Below, one piece after another: positions 51,324 through 59,786 of a stretch of 64,000 nt of DNA. Positions within the stretch are counted from its first letter, which is position 1; each line of letters starts with the position of its first letter. A program made the position numbers and the translations under genes. Source of the DNA: Methylorubrum thiocyanatum (GTDB lineage: Bacteria; Pseudomonadota; Alphaproteobacteria; Rhizobiales; Beijerinckiaceae); the NCBI GenBank assembly GCA_014138645.1, contig JACJIB010000002.1, positions 730,395 to 794,394 of the forward strand, written 5' to 3'. Under the pieces are notes generated by a model, which was not told where the DNA came from, ran no database searches, and saw only the letters and a list, made by a program, of their open reading frames with translations.

Positions 51324-52349
51324 ATGCGCTTGGCGCCGCAGGGGATACAATTCCACGTGACGACCCTCCGCCGGTGCTTCGTCTGCGCCGCCGACATGCT
51401 GAACCCGAGCGAGCGGCACCTCACCTTTCCGGATGGGGGGCGGCGCGCCTTTGCGCTCGCCTGCGGCTCCTGCGGCGTCCTGCTCGATAGGCATGCGGAC
51501 GCTTCCCGCTGCCGCGCGCACCTGACCGAGGCCTTGGCCGGGGCGGTCTTCGTCCCCGACGGGCAGGCGCCCTACGGGCTCGACCTCTATACGCTGCGCA
51601 TCGCCGCGACCCGGCTCGGACGCGGCCTCCGCCCGCTCGACGCCGGGGGGCGCGGGGCCCTGCTCCATCCGCACGCGGAGCACGCCGCGCGGGCCGAGCT
51701 CTACGATCTGGATCGTGCGGAGACGCGCCCTGTCTCCCTCGGCCTGCTCTGCCGGCCGTCCGAATGTGACGGGGTGCTGGCGAGCCTGTCGGCCCAGGCG
51801 GGCTGGACCGACGACGTCGCGATCCTGCTCGATGGGGAGACGGCTCCACCGCGGGCGGTGGCGGTGCCGGGTTTCGCGCTTGGCGCCGTGCGGGTGGCGG
51901 CCCGGCCGCTCTCCGACGACTTCGCCGCGCAACGCAATGCGCTTCAGCGGCTCGCCCGAAACCCGTGGATGCTGCAACTCGACGCCGACGAGAGCCTCGC
52001 CTTCGCCACCGGAGGGCTGCTGCCGGCGCTGGCGGGGATGGCCGAGGCCGGCGCCGTTCGTTCGATCGGGCTGGCGCGGAGGAACCGCGTCGACGGCGTC
52101 CTCGCGGACGTCTTCCCGGACGTGCAGTACCGGCTCAATCGCCGCGACGTGGCCTATGCCGGCCGAGTGCACGAGCGGCCGCTGCTGGCGGGCGGCTGGC
52201 CCGAGAGCTTCATCACCCTCCACGGGGCGATCGAACACCACTTGAGCCGCTCCCATGTCGAGGCGCGCTCCCGCCGCTACGAGTCGATGGATCCCGGCCG
52301 AGGCCGCCTCGAAGAAGCGCAGGCCCTGCTGAGCCCCTACCGCGACTGA
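51324..52349 (+). CDS. GT2-like glycosyltransferase with N-terminal Cys-rich segment
   Basis: About 341 aa. The first 60 residues hold two Cys pairs (RRCFVCAADM and ACGSCGVLL), a probable zinc ribbon. The catalytic part has RNALQRLARNPWMLQLDADE with the DxD-like LDADE and ends YAGRVHERP ... LHGAIEHHLSRS; the VHE motif is typical of SunS/GT2 enzymes. ATG 51324 lies 4 bases from the divergent GT29-like start; GTG 51357 is an alternative. Confidence 0.72.
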   Translation: MRLAPQGIQFHVTTLRRCFVCAADMLNPSERHLTFPDGGRRAFALACGSCGVLLDRHADASRCRAHLTEALAGAVFVPDGQAPYGLDLYTLRIAATRLGRGLRPLDAGGRGALLHPHAEHAARAELYDLDRAETRPVSLGLLCRPSECDGVLASLSAQAGWTDDVAILLDGETAPPRAVAVPGFALGAVRVAARPLSDDFAAQRNALQRLARNPWMLQLDADESLAFATGGLLPALAGMAEAGAVRSIGLARRNRVDGVLADVFPDVQYRLNRRDVAYAGRVHERPLLAGGWPESFITLHGAIEHHLSRSHVEARSRRYESMDPGRGRLEEAQALLSPYRD

Positions 52350-52399
52350 ATCGGATCCCGACGGCTGAGACCACTGGTGGGCCGAGGGCAAAGACCGGG

Positions 52400-52417
52400 T
52401 CGGCTCGGCAAAGCCGA
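52400..52417. terminator. short dyad between convergent glycosyltransferases
   Basis: TCGGCT (52400-52405) pairs with AGCCGA (52412-52417), loop 6, immediately before the stop of the minus GT4 gene. Weak. Confidence 0.35.
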
Positions 52418-53602
52418 TCAGGCCCGCCGCACCGCCTCGTACAGCGCCAGGGTCTCCCGCCCGAGGCTCGCCCGGTCGAACCGCCCGGCTGCCGACAAGG
52501 CGCGGGCGCGATAGGCGCGGCGCAGGGCGGGATCGACGAGGAGCGGGCGCAGGGCATCCGCCAGGGCCGGGCCGGTGGCGGCTTCTGCGAGCGGTCCCGC
52601 CCCCGGTTCGCCGACGAAGGCGCGGGCGCTCGCATCCTCGGCGCAGGCGACCACCGGCCGGCCGTAGGCCATGGCCTCCTGATAGACGAGGCCGAAGCTC
52701 TCGTAGCGCGAGGGCGCCAGCACCGCGTGGGCTTCCGCATAGGCCTGCGCCAACGCCGCCGCGTCGATCCGGCCGCGGGCGTTGATCTGCCGGTGCGCGG
52801 CCGGCTCCAAGTCCGGCCCGAGGCCCGGCGGCAGGTCGCCCGGCGGCACGCCGACGAGGTCGAGGTGGAACGGCGGCAGGTCGCCCCGCTCCTGCTCCCC
52901 GGCGAGGATCGCGACCGCGGCCAGCAGGACGTCGAAGCCTTTTCGCGCCTCCGCCCGCCCGACGAAGAGCAGGCGCACCGGGGAATCCTCTTCCGGGTAA
53001 GGGGCGCTGCGGGCGCTGGCGAGAAGCTCCGGCGGCAGGCTGAGGCCGATGACGGCCGAGGGCTGCCGCCCGGACAGGCGATAGACTTGCGCGATCACCG
53101 CGCCATGCGCTTCGGTGTTGGCGATAAGCCCGGCGCTCCCGCGCGCCTGCCGCCGCTCCAGCGCGTCGGCGGCACGGCCGTCAAGGCGGTCGCGGAGGCC
53201 GCGCTCACCCTCGCGGGTGAAGGCCGCCGGGGTCGAGCTGCGGGTCACCAGCGGCAGGTCGCGCCGGCCGGCGAGCAGCGCCGCGGGCGCGTACCAGTTC
53301 GTCGCCTCGATTACGTCGAAGGGTGCCCGCGCGTGCACGGCCAGCACCGCCCGCCGAAAGGCAAGAGGGGCTGCCAGATGCCCGAGCGAGCCCCACAGGC
53401 GCAGGCGCGCCAGCCCGCCGCCCGGCGGCAGCGCGAGGCCTTCGATCGTGACGCCGCCGACCCGCGCCCGGCCGATGCGGTCGACGGTGAACACGGTGAC
53501 GTCCGCACCCGCTTCGGCAAGGCTTTCGGCGATCTCGCGGGCCGCGGTCGAGAGCCCGCTCGGGGCCGGCGGGTAGTCCCAGGTCAGCAGCGCGACGCGC
53601 AT
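52418..53602 (-). CDS. glycosyltransferase family 4, glycan island
   Basis: A 394-aa GT-B enzyme. N-terminal MRVALLTWDYPPAPSGLSTA (glycine loop), IEATNWYAPAALLAGRRDLP, then the donor half LLFVGRAEARKGFDVLLAAV and APSRYESFGLVYQEAMAYGR with the E-x7-E-like pair. Its ATG overlaps the upstream GT4 stop by one base (TGATG), so the two are coupled. Confidence 0.88.
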   Translation of the reverse strand: MRVALLTWDYPPAPSGLSTAAREIAESLAEAGADVTVFTVDRIGRARVGGVTIEGLALPPGGGLARLRLWGSLGHLAAPLAFRRAVLAVHARAPFDVIEATNWYAPAALLAGRRDLPLVTRSSTPAAFTREGERGLRDRLDGRAADALERRQARGSAGLIANTEAHGAVIAQVYRLSGRQPSAVIGLSLPPELLASARSAPYPEEDSPVRLLFVGRAEARKGFDVLLAAVAILAGEQERGDLPPFHLDLVGVPPGDLPPGLGPDLEPAAHRQINARGRIDAAALAQAYAEAHAVLAPSRYESFGLVYQEAMAYGRPVVACAEDASARAFVGEPGAGPLAEAATGPALADALRPLLVDPALRRAYRARALSAAGRFDRASLGRETLALYEAVRRA

Positions 53603-54651
53603 CAGGCGGCGCGCAGGCGCTGATAGATCGCGAGGTAGTCGCGGGCCATGCGCTCGGCGGTGAAGCGCGCCTCGAAGCGGCGGCGCACCTGCCGACGATC
53701 CAGCCGGTCGATCCGGGCGAGCGCCGCGACGGCCTCCTCCTCCGAGGCGACGACGAAGCCCGTCACGCCGTCCTCGACGATCTCGGGGACCGAGCCGTTG
53801 TTCCGGGCGATCACCGGCGTGCCGTGCGCCATCGCCTCGATCATCACGAGGCCGAAGGGCTCGGGCCAGTCGATCGGGAACAGGAGCGCGCGGGCCCCGG
53901 CGAGCAGGTCGCTCTTCGCCGCGTCGTCCACGGGCCCGAGATAGGCGGCATCATTCCCGAGCAGCGGGCGCACCCTCCGCTCGAAGTAATCCGGGTTGCC
54001 GACATCGATCGTGCCGCCGAGGCGGATCGGGAGGCCGGCGGCGCGCGCGACGCGGATCGCGACGTCCGGCCGCTTCTGGTCGGTCATCCGGCCGACGAAG
54101 GCCACGTGCTCGGCGGGCGCGAGGGACAGCGGGTAGCGGTCCGCGGCGAGGCCGTGATGGACCACACCCGCCCGGTTGGCCGGCGGGATGCCGGCTTCTT
54201 GCGCCGCCGAGATCGCCGCCACGGGCAGGTCGGGAAAGCCTGCGAAGAACAGCGCGCGGTCGAGTTCGTCCACGCGCCAATGCACCGTGGTGAGGCTGTG
54301 GCGGCGACGGGGGCCGAGCAGAGCCGCATGGGCGAATTCGCCGTGGCCATGCACGATGTCGAAATCGTCGAGCCGCAGGCGCAGAGCCTCCAGCTGCAAG
54401 GCGTCGAGGGCTGCCGGCACGCCCGGCGCGACCCGGCCGAACCGCTGCTCCAGGGCCGCCAGACTCGGATGGTCACCGATGCGGGGAAGATCGGTCACGC
54501 TGTCGGATGAGGCGAACAGCGTCACATCGACGCCGAGACCTCTCAAAGCCGCGGAGAGGTCGTGCACGATCCGCTCGGTGCCGCCATGGTGCAGGGGTGG
54601 AACGGGAAAGATATTCGGGGCGATCTGAGCGACGCGAAGCAAGCGTTCCAC
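53602..54651 (-). CDS. glycosyltransferase family 4, glycan island
   Basis: A 349-aa GT-B enzyme. RVAQIAPNIFPVPPLHHGGT at the N-terminus, VHGHGEFAHAALLGPRRRHS, VAFVGRMTDQKRPDVAIRVA, and a C-terminal PIDWPEPFGLVMIEAMAHGT carrying the E-x7-E. The first codon is GTG (54649-54651), with a dyad just upstream and no good Shine-Dalgarno. Divergent from the sucrose-phosphate synthase-like gene. Closely related in layout to the GT4 at 59783. Confidence 0.88.
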   Translation of the reverse strand: MERLLRVAQIAPNIFPVPPLHHGGTERIVHDLSAALRGLGVDVTLFASSDSVTDLPRIGDHPSLAALEQRFGRVAPGVPAALDALQLEALRLRLDDFDIVHGHGEFAHAALLGPRRRHSLTTVHWRVDELDRALFFAGFPDLPVAAISAAQEAGIPPANRAGVVHHGLAADRYPLSLAPAEHVAFVGRMTDQKRPDVAIRVARAAGLPIRLGGTIDVGNPDYFERRVRPLLGNDAAYLGPVDDAAKSDLLAGARALLFPIDWPEPFGLVMIEAMAHGTPVIARNNGSVPEIVEDGVTGFVVASEEEAVAALARIDRLDRRQVRRRFEARFTAERMARDYLAIYQRLRAA

Positions 54652-54676
54652 CTACATATGATGTGACTCGTGTAGG
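54651..54676. promoter_or_regulatory. dyad in the divergent promoter gap
   Basis: CCTACA (54651-54656) and TGTAGG (54671-54676) flank 14 bases within the 49-bp gap between two divergent glycan operons. It could be a shared operator. The first arm touches the GTG start. Confidence 0.4.
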
Positions 54677-54700
54677 ACGATCCGGTCCATAGACCATCCA

Positions 54701-56767
54701 ATGTTCGTTTTACACGTCGCCCTCCAGGGCTGCCTGCGCGGCAGCGACGTCGTCTACGGACTGACAGCCGATACCGGCGGCCATATCCGCTACCTGCTCG
54801 ATCTGGTCGGGGCCTCGGCCCGGGATGAGGCCGTCACGCGGATCGTGATGGCCACGCGGCTGTTCCACGGCGCGCCGGGCCCGGATTACGCCGTGCCCGA
54901 AGAGCGCATCGCCGACAAGGTCGGGCTGGTGCGGCTCGCCAGCGCGTCGCCGGGCTATCGCTCGAAGGAGGAGATGCACGGCGAGGTCGAGAGCTACGCT
55001 GAGAACCTCGTGGCCTGGATCGGACGTCAACCGCACCCGCCGGACATCGTCCACGCGCATTACGCCGAGGCCGCTGCGGTGGCGGCGATCGTGGAAGAGC
55101 GGCTCGGCATCCCCTTCGTCTTCACGGCCCACTCCCTCGGGCGGGTGAAGGCGGCGATGCTCGGCGAGGCGGCGATCCGCCCCGAGCTGACGCGGCGCAT
55201 CGCCACCGAGGAGGCGGCGCTCGCCCGCGCGAGCCTCGTCGTCGCCTCGTCGCGCGACGAAGCCGAGGTGCAGTACGGCAGCTACGCTTCCTACGATCCG
55301 GGCCGGGTGCGCGTCCTGCCGCCGGGCAGCGACCTCGCCCGCTTCTCGGCGAGCCGCCCGCATCCGCGTGTGGATGCCACGATCAACCGGTTCCTGCGTG
55401 AGCCGGACAAGCCGCCGCTGCTGGCGCTCGCCCGGCCGGTGGCGCGCAAGAACCTCGCGGCTTTGGTGCGGGCCTACGGCGAGAGCCCGGAACTTCAGGA
55501 ACACGCCAACCTCGTCATCGTGGCGGGCACCCGCGACGACATCGACGCCCTCGATGGCGACATGGCCGCCACCCTGCGCGATCTCCTCGTCCTGATCGAC
55601 CGCTACGACCTTTACGGGCGTGTGGCCTACCCGAAGACGCACCGCCCCGACGACGTGCCGGCGATCTACGCCTATGCCCGCGAGCGCGGCGGCCTGTTCG
55701 TCAACCCGGCGCTGAACGAGCCGTTCGGCCTGACCTTGCTGGAAGCCTCCGCCGCCGGCCTGCCGCTGGTCGCCACCGACAGCGGCGGCCCCAACGACAT
55801 CGTCGAGACCTGCGGCAACGGCTTGCTGGTCGATCCGCGGGCGCCCGCCTCCATCGCGGCGGCCTGCCTGCACATCCTCACGGACGACGCCTTCCGCGCG
55901 GCCTGCGTCGTGGGTGGGGCGCGGGCGGCCGCGGCCTACGACTGGGACCGGCACGCCGCGCGCTACCATGCCCTGCTCGCCGCGTTGCTCGCCCGCACCC
56001 CGCCCCTGCGCAGCCCGCGCCAGCTCCTGATCTGCGATATCGACAACACCCTGGTCGGCTGCGAATCGGCGCTCGCGACCTTCCGGCGCTGGCGCAGCCG
56101 CCAGACGGGCCTCGCCTTCGGAGTCGCCACCGGTCGCTCGTTCCACAGCGCCATGGCGGTGCTGGAGCAGCAGGAGAGCCCGCGTCCGCAGGTGATGATC
56201 ACCTCGGTCGGATCGGAGATCTACCATCTCGACGCCAATGGCGTGACCTACACGGCGGATGCCGCGTGGCGCGCGGCGGTCTCGGACGGTTGGGACCGGG
56301 AGGGGATCGACACGGCGCTCGGCCGCCTCGATGGGCTCGTCCCGCAGGGACCGCTGGAGCAGCGCGGGCACAAGCTCAGCTTCTTCGGCGACGGTGAGAC
56401 CGCACAGCGGGTGCGCGAGCGACTCTCGCAGGCCGGGCTCACCGCCAACGTGATCCACAGCCACGGCCGCTACCTCGACGTCCTCCCCGCGACCGCCTCG
56501 AAGGGCTCGGCGGTCGATCACGTCCGCGGGCTCTACGGCCTCCCTGAACGGGCGGTGTTCGTGGCGGGCGATTCCGGCAACGACGTCGAGATGCTGCGCG
56601 ACCGGGCGCAGGCGATCATCGTGGCGAACTATTCCGATGGGCTGGCCAGCCACGCGGCTCTCGCCCATTCCTACGTCGCCCGCGCCTCGCATGCCCGCGG
56701 CATCATCGAGGGCGTCCTGCATTTCCGCCGGGCGGTGGCCTATGCCGCCTCGGCCACCACCGCATGA
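54701..56767 (+). CDS. sucrose-phosphate synthase-like GT4 fused to a HAD phosphatase domain
   Basis: A 688-aa two-domain protein. Residues 1 to about 430 are a GT-B of the sucrose synthase/SPS group (YGLTADTGGHIRYLLDLVGA, FVFTAHSLGRVKAAM, GGLFVNPALNEPFGLTLLEA). Residues about 440-688 are a HAD-IIB phosphatase (LLICDIDNTLVG with DxDxT, FGVATGRSFHSAM, HGRYLDVLPATASKG, VFVAGDSGNDVEM). Single-chain SPS-SPP enzymes make sucrose from UDP-glucose and fructose-6-phosphate in one polypeptide. Its place in a glycosyltransferase island suggests either sucrose synthesis or a related sugar-phosphate conjugate. It overlaps the next gene by 4 bp. Confidence 0.82.
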   Translation: MFVLHVALQGCLRGSDVVYGLTADTGGHIRYLLDLVGASARDEAVTRIVMATRLFHGAPGPDYAVPEERIADKVGLVRLASASPGYRSKEEMHGEVESYAENLVAWIGRQPHPPDIVHAHYAEAAAVAAIVEERLGIPFVFTAHSLGRVKAAMLGEAAIRPELTRRIATEEAALARASLVVASSRDEAEVQYGSYASYDPGRVRVLPPGSDLARFSASRPHPRVDATINRFLREPDKPPLLALARPVARKNLAALVRAYGESPELQEHANLVIVAGTRDDIDALDGDMAATLRDLLVLIDRYDLYGRVAYPKTHRPDDVPAIYAYARERGGLFVNPALNEPFGLTLLEASAAGLPLVATDSGGPNDIVETCGNGLLVDPRAPASIAAACLHILTDDAFRAACVVGGARAAAAYDWDRHAARYHALLAALLARTPPLRSPRQLLICDIDNTLVGCESALATFRRWRSRQTGLAFGVATGRSFHSAMAVLEQQESPRPQVMITSVGSEIYHLDANGVTYTADAAWRAAVSDGWDREGIDTALGRLDGLVPQGPLEQRGHKLSFFGDGETAQRVRERLSQAGLTANVIHSHGRYLDVLPATASKGSAVDHVRGLYGLPERAVFVAGDSGNDVEMLRDRAQAIIVANYSDGLASHAALAHSYVARASHARGIIEGVLHFRRAVAYAASATTA

Positions 56768-57648
56768 CCGACACGCCCGTGCCTCCCGCTCCGGCGAGCG
56801 TGCTCACTCTGGTCCGCGGCCGGTCCGACCGCCTGCGCCGCCTGATGGGCGGCCTCGCCCGCCAGAGCGTATCCCCGCGCGAATTGGTGATCGCCTGGAT
56901 GCAGCCGGAGCGCGCCCCCGACCTGCCCGATCCCAAATGCCCCGTGCGCCATCTCCACGTTCCCGGCGAGCCGATGCCGCTCGCCGCCGCGCGCAACCGG
57001 GCAGCCGAGGCGGCGTCCGGCGACCTCCTCGTCTTCCTCGACGTGGACTGCATCCCCTCGCCCGGCCTCGTGGCCGCCTATGCTGATGCGGCGCGCGCCG
57101 AGCGCGGGCTGTTCCTCGGCGAAGTGCTCTACCTGCCGCCGGACGCCGCCGCGGACGGCCTCGACCCCGCCACGCTCGACCGGCTCGGCCGCGCCCACCC
57201 GGCCCGGCCCCCGGTGCCCGCCTCGGGCCTGCGGCGCGAGCCCGATGCCGGCCAGCTCTGGGGCCTGTCCTTCGCCCTGCCGGCGGAGGCGTGGCGGGCG
57301 GTCGGCGGCATGGACGAGACTTATGTTGGCTACGGTGGCGAGGAGACGGATCTGGCCGCCCGCCTCGCGGAAGCCAGGCTCCCGACCTTCTGGGTCGCCG
57401 GGGCGCGGGCCTACCACCAGCACCATCCGGTCCACGTGCCTCCGCTCCAGCACTTTTCGGCCATTCTCGCCAACGCATCCCGCTTCCGTGCCAGGCACGG
57501 GCGCTGGTGCATGACCTACTGGCTCGACCAGTTTCGGGCCGCCGGCCTCATCGCCTGGAATGCGGAAGCGCCTGCGATCCGCCTCCTCCGCTCCCCGAGC
57601 GCGGACGAGATCGCCGCAGCCCTCCGGCCCGACGCGCTCTTCTCCTGA
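56764..57648 (+). CDS. GT2 glycosyltransferase with galactosyltransferase-type C-terminus
   Basis: A 294-aa GT-A enzyme. PASVLTLVRGRSDRLRRLMG, LAAARNRAAEAASGDLLVFL, DVDCIPSPG (DxD) and the Glyco_transf_7C block GGMDETYVGYGGEETDLAAR. It is paralogous to the GT2 at 58839; both share the AAARNR, DVDCIP and HHPxHxPPLxH features, and both flank the GT28-like gene. ATGA overlap with the SPS-like gene. Confidence 0.87.
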   Translation: MTDTPVPPAPASVLTLVRGRSDRLRRLMGGLARQSVSPRELVIAWMQPERAPDLPDPKCPVRHLHVPGEPMPLAAARNRAAEAASGDLLVFLDVDCIPSPGLVAAYADAARAERGLFLGEVLYLPPDAAADGLDPATLDRLGRAHPARPPVPASGLRREPDAGQLWGLSFALPAEAWRAVGGMDETYVGYGGEETDLAARLAEARLPTFWVAGARAYHQHHPVHVPPLQHFSAILANASRFRARHGRWCMTYWLDQFRAAGLIAWNAEAPAIRLLRSPSADEIAAALRPDALFS

Positions 57649-57661
57649 CGACTGCGAGCCT

Positions 57662-58804
57662 ATGAAAAAACCCATCGCGTTCTTCGTCCACCACCAGGGC
57701 CGCGGCCACGCCCAGCGCACCATGGCGGTGGCCGCCGAATTCGCCCGCGACCGCCCGGTCTCGGTGCTGACCGCCGGCCCGCACCTGTTCGACGGCTTCT
57801 CACGCGACATCGAGATCGTGACGCTGCCGAACATGATCGGCGCGGCGGTGCCGACTCAGCGCCTCTATGCCGAGCCGACGCCGCCGGTGATGCATTGCGT
57901 GCCGCTGGGCCTTCCCGAGATGCGGCGGACCATGCGGACCATCCTCGACCATCTCGACGCCCGCGAGATCGGGCTGTTCGTGGTCGACGTCTCCGCCGAG
58001 ATCGCGCTGCTCGCACGCATCGCCAGCGTGCCCGCCGTGCAGATCCGCATGCACGGCGACCGGGGCGACATCGGCCATCTCGGCGCCTACGAAGCCTGCG
58101 TCGGCATGCTCGCGCCCTTCGACGAGCGGCTGGAGCAGGACGACTACGCGGCGCCTCTGCGGGCCAAGACGTTCTACAGCGGCGGTCTGTGCACCAGCGT
58201 CGATCGCGTGCCCGAGCGCGCCGAGGCGCGCGCCCGGCTCGGCCTGGACCCGGACCGCGAAATCATCGTGGCGGTCACCGGCGGCGGGGGCAGCGGCACG
58301 CCCTACGCGCCGCTCACCGTCGCCGCCCGCGCCGCGCCCGAGGCCCTGTGGCTGACGCTCGGGCCGACCCACCGCGAGGGCCACGAGACCGACTTCGCCA
58401 ACCTGCGCGAACTCGGCTGGGTGCCGTCCGTGACTGACTATCTGGCGGCTGCCGACATCATCGTGGCCTCGGCGGGCGACAACACCGTGCACGAGGTCGC
58501 CCGCGTCGGCGGGCGCCTCATCGTCATGCCCGAATGGCGCTATTTCGGCGAGCAGGCCCGCAAGGCCGAGGCGCTGGTGCGCCTGGGCGCCGCGGTCCAA
58601 GCCCCGCAATGGCCCGGCGACCTTCAGGGCTGGCGCGATCTGCTGGCCCGCGCCCGTGGTCTCGACGGCGGCATCCTGCGCGGCCTCTACGCCCCCGACG
58701 CCGCCGCGCGCGCCGCCGGCTGGCTCGAAGGGCTGACCGACGAGCTGTGGCAGGGCGCCGCCCAAGACGCGCCCGCCCCGCTGCGCGTCGTCGCGACCCA
58801 CTGA
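57662..58804 (+). CDS. GT28/MurG-like glycosyltransferase
   Basis: A 380-aa GT-B protein. KKPIAFFVHHQGRGHAQRTM carries the His/Gly loop, IIVAVTGGGGSGTPYAPLTV is the donor-side glycine-rich motif and IIVASAGDNTVHEVARVGGR is the diphosphate/acceptor site typical of the MurG/glycosyltransferase 28 C-terminal domain. No membrane anchor. ATG 57662 is 13 bases after the previous stop. Donor unknown. Confidence 0.82.
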   Translation: MKKPIAFFVHHQGRGHAQRTMAVAAEFARDRPVSVLTAGPHLFDGFSRDIEIVTLPNMIGAAVPTQRLYAEPTPPVMHCVPLGLPEMRRTMRTILDHLDAREIGLFVVDVSAEIALLARIASVPAVQIRMHGDRGDIGHLGAYEACVGMLAPFDERLEQDDYAAPLRAKTFYSGGLCTSVDRVPERAEARARLGLDPDREIIVAVTGGGGSGTPYAPLTVAARAAPEALWLTLGPTHREGHETDFANLRELGWVPSVTDYLAAADIIVASAGDNTVHEVARVGGRLIVMPEWRYFGEQARKAEALVRLGAAVQAPQWPGDLQGWRDLLARARGLDGGILRGLYAPDAAARAAGWLEGLTDELWQGAAQDAPAPLRVVATH

Positions 58805-58838
58805 ACGAACCGTCTTCGCCCGACTCCAGGAAGCCCGC

Positions 58839-59786
58839 ATGTCCACCGTTTCCGTCGTCACCCTGGCCAAGGGGCGGCCCGCGCACCTGCGCAACGTCCT
58901 GCTCGGGCTGGAGCGCCAGACCCAGAAACCCGCCGAGTTCGTCGTCGCCGTCATGCAGGACGCGCTCTACGACCTGCCCGAGGTCGGCTTTCCGGTGCGC
59001 CAGATCCGCGTCGAGGGGACCGAGCTGCCGCTCGCCGCCGCGCGCAACCGCGGCGTCGCGGCGTCATCCGGCGATCGGATCGCCTTCCTCGATGTCGATT
59101 GCATCCCGACGCCCGGCTTCGTGGCCGAGTACGCGCAAGGGCTGTCGGCGCTCGACGGCCTGCTCATGGGCGAGGTGCTGCACCTGCCCGAGCACGCGAC
59201 GTTCGGCGACTGGGACTACGACGACCTCGCGCGGGTCGCCGAAAAGCATTCCGACCGGCGCGGCCCGCCGGCCTCCGGCATCGAGATCTGCAGCGACTAC
59301 CGCTGCTTCTGGTCGCTCAACTTCGCGATTTCGCGGACGACGTTCGAGGCGGTGGGCGGCTTCGACGAACGCTATACGGGCTACGGCGGCGAGGACACCG
59401 ATTTCGGCAAGATCCTCGACCGGCGCGGTATCCCGATCGCCTGGATGAAGGGCGCGCTGGCCTATCACCAGTACCACCCGCACCACATGCCGCCGATCCA
59501 CCATCTCGACAGCGTGGTGCGCAACGCCGAGCTGTTCGAGGCCAAGTGGGGCTACCGCACCATGGGCCACTGGCTTCACGCCTTCAGGGTGATGGGCCTG
59601 ATCGACGACACGCCCGACCGGCCGATCCGCATCCTGCGCCGGCCCGATGCCGCCGACCTCGCGCTGACCGGCCAGCAGAGCCATCAGCCCTACACCAACT
59701 CGGCCTCCGTCATCCGCCATCTCGAGGCGCGGGCGCGCGAGGCCGAACCTGCACCCGAGCCTGCGATCGCGCCGGTGACAGCGTGA
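58839..59786 (+). CDS. GT2 glycosyltransferase with galactosyltransferase-type C-terminus
   Basis: A 315-aa paralogue of the 56764 enzyme. STVSVVTLAKGRPAHLRNVL, LAAARNRGVAASSGDRIAFL, DVDCIPTPG (DxD), GGFDERYTGYGGEDTDFGKI and HPHHMPPIHH. A C-terminal Pro/Ala/Glu tail is extra. The ATG is 34 bases after the GT28-like gene, with a fair CCAGGAAG before it. Its stop overlaps the next gene as GTGA. Confidence 0.87.
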   Translation: MSTVSVVTLAKGRPAHLRNVLLGLERQTQKPAEFVVAVMQDALYDLPEVGFPVRQIRVEGTELPLAAARNRGVAASSGDRIAFLDVDCIPTPGFVAEYAQGLSALDGLLMGEVLHLPEHATFGDWDYDDLARVAEKHSDRRGPPASGIEICSDYRCFWSLNFAISRTTFEAVGGFDERYTGYGGEDTDFGKILDRRGIPIAWMKGALAYHQYHPHHMPPIHHLDSVVRNAELFEAKWGYRTMGHWLHAFRVMGLIDDTPDRPIRILRRPDAADLALTGQQSHQPYTNSASVIRHLEARAREAEPAPEPAIAPVTA

